A DNA stretch of 64,000 nucleotides from Apostichopus japonicus (Eukaryota; Echinodermata; Holothuroidea; Aspidochirotida; Stichopodidae): assembly GCF_037975245.1 (NCBI RefSeq), contig NC_092580.1:4996501-5060500 (forward strand), read 5' to 3'. How positions within the stretch are numbered: the first letter of the stretch is position 1; every line of letters begins with the position of its first letter. Made by a program: the position numbers and the translations under genes. Under the pieces are notes generated by a model. The model searched no databases. It saw only the letters and a program-made list of their open reading frames with translations, and was not told the origin of the DNA. Below, in pieces: positions 58,266-64,000 of the stretch.

Positions 58266-59744
58266 TTTGAAATTAGATAGACTTTCGCCAAGCCGTTTTC
58301 ATGCTATGGGCTACTACCGACAAGACTTCACTCAAATCGTTTTCAATGTAGTGGAACCCATTCCTTTAGTGTACGGTCTATTAGGAATGTTAGGTTTTGT
58401 GGCGTGAAATTAAGTAATATAAGTTGTGCTAAGGTTTGGAAGAAATTTTGTCCCAAACTCTAATATATGATTAGGTAAAATGTGAAATTACTGAGAGCTG
58501 CATATGGGAGGGGTAAGAGAGACAAAATGGGGTAGGGGGCAAGGGAGATGGTGTTTCCTTTCTAGCTAAATTAATGGTGGTAACTATTAAGGTAACACAA
58601 ATTTTCCTGAGTCTGTTGTCAAAACTGAAGGGGTCATACCACATGTCGAATATACAAAGGTAACATGGCCTAGGCCAAACCTTATTTCTAGTTGCTTTCT
58701 AAGGAACTTCCAACAATACCAAATGATTTATACTTACCCACTTACCATAATTCCACAGTAGCCCTTACTCAGTGAGATTCTGCAAAGCTGGGTACTCATC
58801 TGTTGCTTATATTCATCAATAAATATCAGTTAACAGTTTTCCAGTCAATACCAATCCTTGTTTGGTTCATGTATCACACTACATAACCACTTGCCAATAT
58901 TGAAGTTAAGTACTGTGGCTTGGGTAGGGGTGTGTTGTTTAGGGGAGGGGTGTGGTGTTTTAGGGGTTTTGGGGAGGGAATGTGGTGCTTAGCAGATTTG
59001 GGGAAGGGTTTGGAGTTTCCCAGCTTTGGGATGGGTGTGGTGTTCACCAGCTTTGGGAAGAGTTAGGGTATTTTGGAGGGATGAGGTGGTTTTGCCACAT
59101 ATGGGGACTTTAATTAAAAGCGGACTTTCAGTACACAGGACGCGTTTGGATACATCACGTTCTATGGATACTCTGACCAAATATTTTGAGTAGGGCTGTT
59201 TTCTTTTTCTTTTGCACATGCATAGTAGAACATTAGTCAACAGTGGAAATAGAGTTGCCTGGTCTTTTATTGATTTTATAACTGTAACAATAAGGCACTT
59301 TAAGCAACAGAAAAAAGAAAACAAAAAACATTTGGTGTGACACTCTCCATGAAAGTACATGTTTTAATGTCCTGTGAAAATATGGGCATGAAAAATAAAT
59401 TACTTCGATCACTTCAAAGTGAAATACTTTGTTCAAATGGAAGGAATAGCTTAACAAACTTTGAACACTTCTTGAAATGAAACGCACTTCATACTGTGAA
59501 GACTTCATACAATAATATTGTCTGAAAAAAAAATCACACACAATGTCAAGTGCATTATGACTGGAAGGGGTATTTCAAGGTGGCATAGTGAAGGCATGAC
59601 ATAGCAAAAACAGTTCAGGTGGCAGGATGGATAGTTTTGTAACTTTGAAATGGTGAGATATACCTGTGACATATAGCATAAGATTAACATTAAAAGACAA
59701 ATATATAAAAGTAAAAGGTAAGAGTAGAAAGTAAATAAATAAGT
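58266..59744. other. Possible promoter and intron region, no further gene seen
   Basis: Includes the region just upstream of first exon B and a G/T-rich patch (58920-59090) with repeated GGGGAGGG and TTTGGGAAG words. No supported exons. Confidence 0.4.
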
Positions 59745-60219
59745 CCAAACTTGACATATAACTTTAACAACCTGGTCTTCTTCAGAAATAGGAGCACCAA
59801 TAGCATCCCAACGTTTATACTTCCTTTCATATAATTCAAATTATTTCCAACTGACTTGCCCTCTGCCATTTCAGTTCTGAGGTACTTTTTCTTGAGTTGA
59901 ATTTTGTTGGATAGAGAATCCATTTCGAACAGAGTACGCAAGGCATCCTAAGCATCACTTGGTTTGTCACTTGTTGTAATTAATTCCAGCTGACTAGATG
60001 CTATTGCAAGCACAATGGTGAAAAATGCCAGTTGTGTCTTTTTCAAGTTTGCACTCTTCTACTTCTCACATACAGTAACCCCCAACTTTCATGAGCCATC
60101 CTCATAGCCCACAGGCCTTTTGCAAGAAACAAATGTCTCATCTGGAAATTCCATGTCAGCCAGTTCACTCCATCCATTTTGTTAATTTTCCACGTCATAT
60201 CTTCTGTTGTTCCAGCCAT
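59745..60219 (-). pseudogene. Ty1/copia-type gag fragment, degenerate
   Basis: From an ATG at 60219 the minus strand resembles the N-terminal copia gag: a WLTWNFQMRHLFLAKGLW block (DUF4219-like), then a UBN2-like part with LFEMDSLSNKIQLKKKYLRTEM and an EEDQ motif. It is broken by a TGA at 60043-60045, a shift of frame, a TAG at 59948-59950 and a further shift near 59800. No protease, integrase, reverse transcriptase or LTR is present. A dead fragment, not a gene. Confidence 0.75.
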
Positions 60220-62104
60220 ATTGGTCAGTTGTCACGACTAAATTAACCAATTTAAGTACCGACATTTCCCAAGAAATGGTTCCAAAATCAGCACATAAAT
60301 TCCAAACAACAATCTATTGTACACAGTTAACTTCCAGTGTATGTGTCTGGGCCAATAACCTGTTCGAGTTAGCTAGAGAATAGGCATGAGACTGCTGAGT
60401 ATATTACAGCCTGCTGCTGCACACAACTTGTTCTTTCTATAAGAGTATAACAGAAACTGAGGAAAAATGTAAATTACATATATATAGAAAACAAAATTGC
60501 TTAAAGGTAGCACACTAATAATACAACCTGATTAAACAAACAATAGTTTGGAGCAGAGTTGTAACAACAGGCACTTAACTGATCCACAGGCTGCATTCCT
60601 TCTTACTACGGGTACATATAACAGAGCTAGGAACTTAAAAGATATATAGTATTAAATAGAATGTGAGACTACATTTATTAACAGATTTCTATAAATAAAC
60701 TCTTATATGAAGACTTCAGATATGAGGATAATAAACATGAGGATGTAATAAACTCTGGAAGCTCTCTGGGCTAATACTTAATACCAGTGGAACTGCATTT
60801 TGCAATGTTAGTCATTATACATAACAAAACAAATCTAATAGTGAATGAAACTTTTCTTCTTTTTGGGAATAACTTTTTTTTGGTCATATATACATGGGAA
60901 AGCACCACCTTAGAGAAATCTGTGTGTGACACACACACACATAGGGAAGACTGCACGTGAATGACTAACTAAGTACTTCTACTACTGTACCTATCATAGA
61001 AAACAACATAACAATAAAAAGATCGTAAACTCTCGTTAACAGCAAAACATGTTGTCACAAAATGATCCCTGATATTGTTTTAAGTCACCTGGAATTATAA
61101 GTAGCTATGTACAACTACATGGCTCTATGAGGTGCAATTGTTCTCAAGTACCAGCAGTAGGTCTAACTGTAATAGCAATAAGTATAAAGTGTAAGCAGTA
61201 TAAAGCAAGCTAGTTTTATTTCTGTGTTACGTATCTTGCTCTACATATTAAGCATAGGGAATTGGGCCTAGACTTAAGTCATGGATCTAATACCGGTCTT
61301 GAACACTTGTAACAAAGTGACATTGAAATGGATCCCGATCCCAGGATGGAGGAAATTTTCACCCAGTCCAGCTTTAATAAAACTCATAATAAGCCATGAT
61401 CTTAACTTATACATAGTACAAAGGCAGTCTACAAGTACTACTAATAATTTTTGTATAATAATAATAATACTAAATTGTATCTTATGCAGTCCAAATCTTT
61501 TCAAGAACAGGCCCCTTAGAATTATTCCACAAGGACAAGATGGCGTAGGCTAAGAACTAAAGGTTATAAGCCTTAGTCCATTATTAAAATTGGACTAAAC
61601 TATGCAGGTATTCTAGTATTACTAAAACTAGGCTAGGGCCTACCTGTAGTAAAAACTTGTCGTAGTATATTACTTTAGTAAATACAAAAGTACTAGGCCT
61701 ATAGGCTAGGGGCCTAGTACAGTAATATTACTGTCCGCTATGCCCTCGAATTTTTAAATTTTAACTATTTAGTAGCCATAAGTAGTACCGTGACTTATCA
61801 ACTCCCTGATTTTTCCATATTAACGCAAAAAAATGAAGGGAATCTATGCCGAATAGAAAGATTACGAAAAATACGAGACGTTGCAATCTAGCATTTGCTA
61901 CATCATAGTCGACATATAGCGCTAGGCTGCACGTTATAGGATACGGTACTTTCGTGTATATGTGTATTATGTACGTTAGGATACATGTATTAGGGGCAAC
62001 CAAAACCACATAGGAGCACCATTTTCGTTGACCAAAAAATCACACTTTTCGGGGGAGTTACAACTTTTCTGAAAAATATGAGTAAGATTCAAGCTTATAT
62101 ATTA
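60220..62104. other. Intron or intergenic sequence, nothing recognised
   Basis: AT-rich, with an ATA/AAT patch near 61455 and CTAGGCCT-rich words near 61700. No supported exons. Confidence 0.4.
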
Positions 62105-62180
62105 CAAAAATGCTATTTTTACGGTTGAAAGTTGTCTAAGACGCGAAAGTCACATAACGATAGACGTCGACTCGATTTGA
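62105..62180. repeat. Copy 2 of the duplicated segment, beside first exon A
   Basis: It matches 58183-58250 (GTTGTCTAAGACG exact, flanks diverged). Here it lies in the intron just downstream of the donor of the 62186-62359 exon. Confidence 0.55.
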
Positions 62181-62185
62181 CTTAC

Positions 62186-62359
62186 CTTTATGTTTTTGCG
62201 TTGGTCGTCGATAAGAAAATGCACTGTTCTATTGGTAAAATCTTCGTTTCTTTCCGGAAATGATCGTATTTGAATCTCTAAAGTATCCTTTATCGAGCTA
62301 CGATACTCGTAAACCCGAATGACATTGGGATGTTTGCGAATTTTACCGATTACATCCAT
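62186..62359 (-). CDS. Candidate first coding exon A (58 aa), phase 0
   Basis: ATG at 62357-62359 opens 58 codons (begins MDVIGKIRKHPNVIRVYEYR) to a strong GTAAGT donor, ending exactly on a codon. Phase 0 matches the zinc-finger exon at 56052-56106, which would give a 769-residue protein. No other minus-strand exon was found between. The peptide is charged and not recognised. It may instead start a separate gene. Confidence 0.45.
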
Positions 62360-64000
62360 ACATGGAAGTAGCGAACCGAAGTCCGTAGAACCGGATTTGC
62401 GCGAAACAATTACTTCCGTGTCAAGTAGCTGTGCTCGAAAATTTGCTAGTAACGGTCATATATTGAGGTCAGACTTCCAACTGTATTATTGTTGATCTTG
62501 TGTCAATGTTTTGCCCACCAGTCGACGCTCGGCGAACTTTGGTTTTCACTTGCTGCAATGAGGTGAATAATTTAGTGTTCAAGTTTAGATAACACTTCTT
62601 GAAGCTTGGTTTCATATGACGTCGAGCAATATTTATGTTTATGACCATAAAAGCCCGCTTTCATCTCATACATATTTGTATTTGTGTATCAACATGACCA
62701 TTTGTACATGGCATTTTTCCATTGATACCCTGTAATGTATTCCCTGTAATATGTAGTGTAGATAAGGTCAAGTGATACCGGTAACACAAGCAGATGCATG
62801 TCATGACACATACATCTGTTTTGAAATACAGGATAGGAATGATATTTTTTTCTATTGTACTTTGTAACGTCAAATTTAAGTCACTTTCAAAATATTTGCA
62901 GCAACTTCCTCTGTCTAGGGCTGTATTACAGGTCTTCACTGCCCTATAGTCTATAGAACAGACAGAAATTAGTTTTATTTATTGTCCAAAGAATTATGTG
63001 GCTTCTCATGAGTGTGAGTTTTATGCAAATGATGGGTTTTTAAAGTAGGTACCACTTGAACGGAAACTGTAGGTTTTTGAATGTCATGAACCTTTAGCTC
63101 AAGAATGGAAAATGTGTTACTCCAAATGCGAGGTCACGATTTTGTAGGTTTTGAGGTATCAGCTATATATGCTATCCGTAACAAAAGTCATAAAGTGATG
63201 TATACTCATCTTGTTGTTGTTGTTTTTATTATTTTTGTTATTGTTATTATTATCAATATTAATATGATGATGATTATTATTATGATGATTATTATTGTTA
63301 TTATTATCCTTTTGTAAAGTATTGAACATCTTTCTCTTCTGTTGATTCATGCACAAATGCACACATTTTGGTACTGCTTCTAGGATAAAGGGTATTAACT
63401 CTTGCAATTAGTAGTAAACTATCAGATAAACTTTTTCAAATTTTGTTAACCGTGTCACCCCCACACGCACGTGAACGAAAAATTGAATTGCGCCACCAAC
63501 TTCCCAGCACACCTGCTAACTGGAATGTACTACCGAAACAAAAAAGTGTGAACTTTGACAACTCTTATTCGTTTACGCCCATTACACCGACACACTGAAA
63601 AATGGTACCGACTATTTCAATAAATTATTTCATTATTTCCGTCTTAAATTAGTCTTTTTAATTTAATTTATTATTTTTTCATGTCTAATATATTTTTTTG
63701 ACTCGAAATTGTGAAATAAAAGATATTAAAATATATTGTAGGTGAGGTAAGAAATAACATTACACTTCATCATAGGTAAACTAGCAGAACGGGCTTCAAA
63801 GCTTAGTCAGTAGTGGTTGCATTCATTACGATATCTATGTAGTCTGCACAGAAGGGTACAGTAGGATCAATGCGTGGATAAAGTGTCTTCACAACGAGAA
63901 ATTGTTGGATAACGGATATATAATTTTACTCACCACGGCTGCGAACGTAAGACGTTAGTTGAACAAATCTGGAACAATATTATATATATATAAATATTCG
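62360..64000. other. Right flank, no gene seen
   Basis: AT-rich sequence upstream of exon A. Contains the trinucleotide repeat at 63211 and an E-box (CACGTG at about 63470). No coding exons recognised up to the window edge. Confidence 0.4.
63211..63306. repeat. TTG/TTA/ATG-type trinucleotide microsatellite
   Basis: About 95 bp of TTG, TTA and ATGATG units. The poly-Asn and poly-Ile frames across it are artefacts. Confidence 0.9.

Overview
This is a stretch of animal nuclear DNA. It is AT-rich and has intron-split genes with GT/AG junctions. It also has diverged transposons, tRNA-derived SINEs, long TA, ATC and TTA microsatellites, and many poly(G)/poly(C) runs. A cysteine-pair-rich metallothionein, frequent aggcctat words and the repeat types suggest a marine deuterostome, most likely an echinoderm. 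That placement is inference. All supported genes lie on the minus strand.

Layout. (1) 197-850: first two coding exons of a metallothionein; the rest lies off the left edge. Two metal-response-element cores sit upstream. (2) 1.1-25 kb: a repeat-dominated desert holding a family of palindromic hAT-type elements (one 582-bp copy with an intact 8-bp target duplication), a 625-bp fold-back element, an 88-bp hairpin MITE with a perfect 9-bp target duplication, two SINEs, several tandem repeats and a large TA tract. (3) 25.4-33.7 kb: a complete three-exon gene for a 397-residue ankyrin-repeat protein with a C-terminal coiled coil. (4) 34-44 kb: a 5'-truncated LINE, two isolated micro-exon candidates, a 560-bp ATC microsatellite beside a retroelement-like 3' end, and a degenerate tandem array. 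(5) 44.7-56.1 kb, possibly starting at 58.3 or 62.4 kb: the main gene. It encodes a protein with five U1/matrin-type zinc fingers of identical spacing (C-x2-C-x12-H-x5-H), a basic patch, an acidic segment, and a long RG/RGG C-terminus. Ten exons were assembled with consistent phases, giving 709 residues from an internal ATG or 769 if the exon at 62.2-62.4 kb is spliced in. (6) 58-64 kb: two competing first exons with duplicated flanking sequence, and a broken Ty1/copia gag fragment between them.

Functionally, the window pairs a metal-detoxification gene, an ankyrin scaffold gene and a probable double-stranded-RNA-binding zinc-finger/RGG gene. Nothing shows that they act together. The most interesting part is the zinc-finger gene: symmetric phase-1 exons, alternative starts with incompatible reading frames, a possible early last exon with its own poly(A) signal, and tandem duplications in four introns. 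All exon structures were read by eye from splice signals and reading frames, without transcript data.
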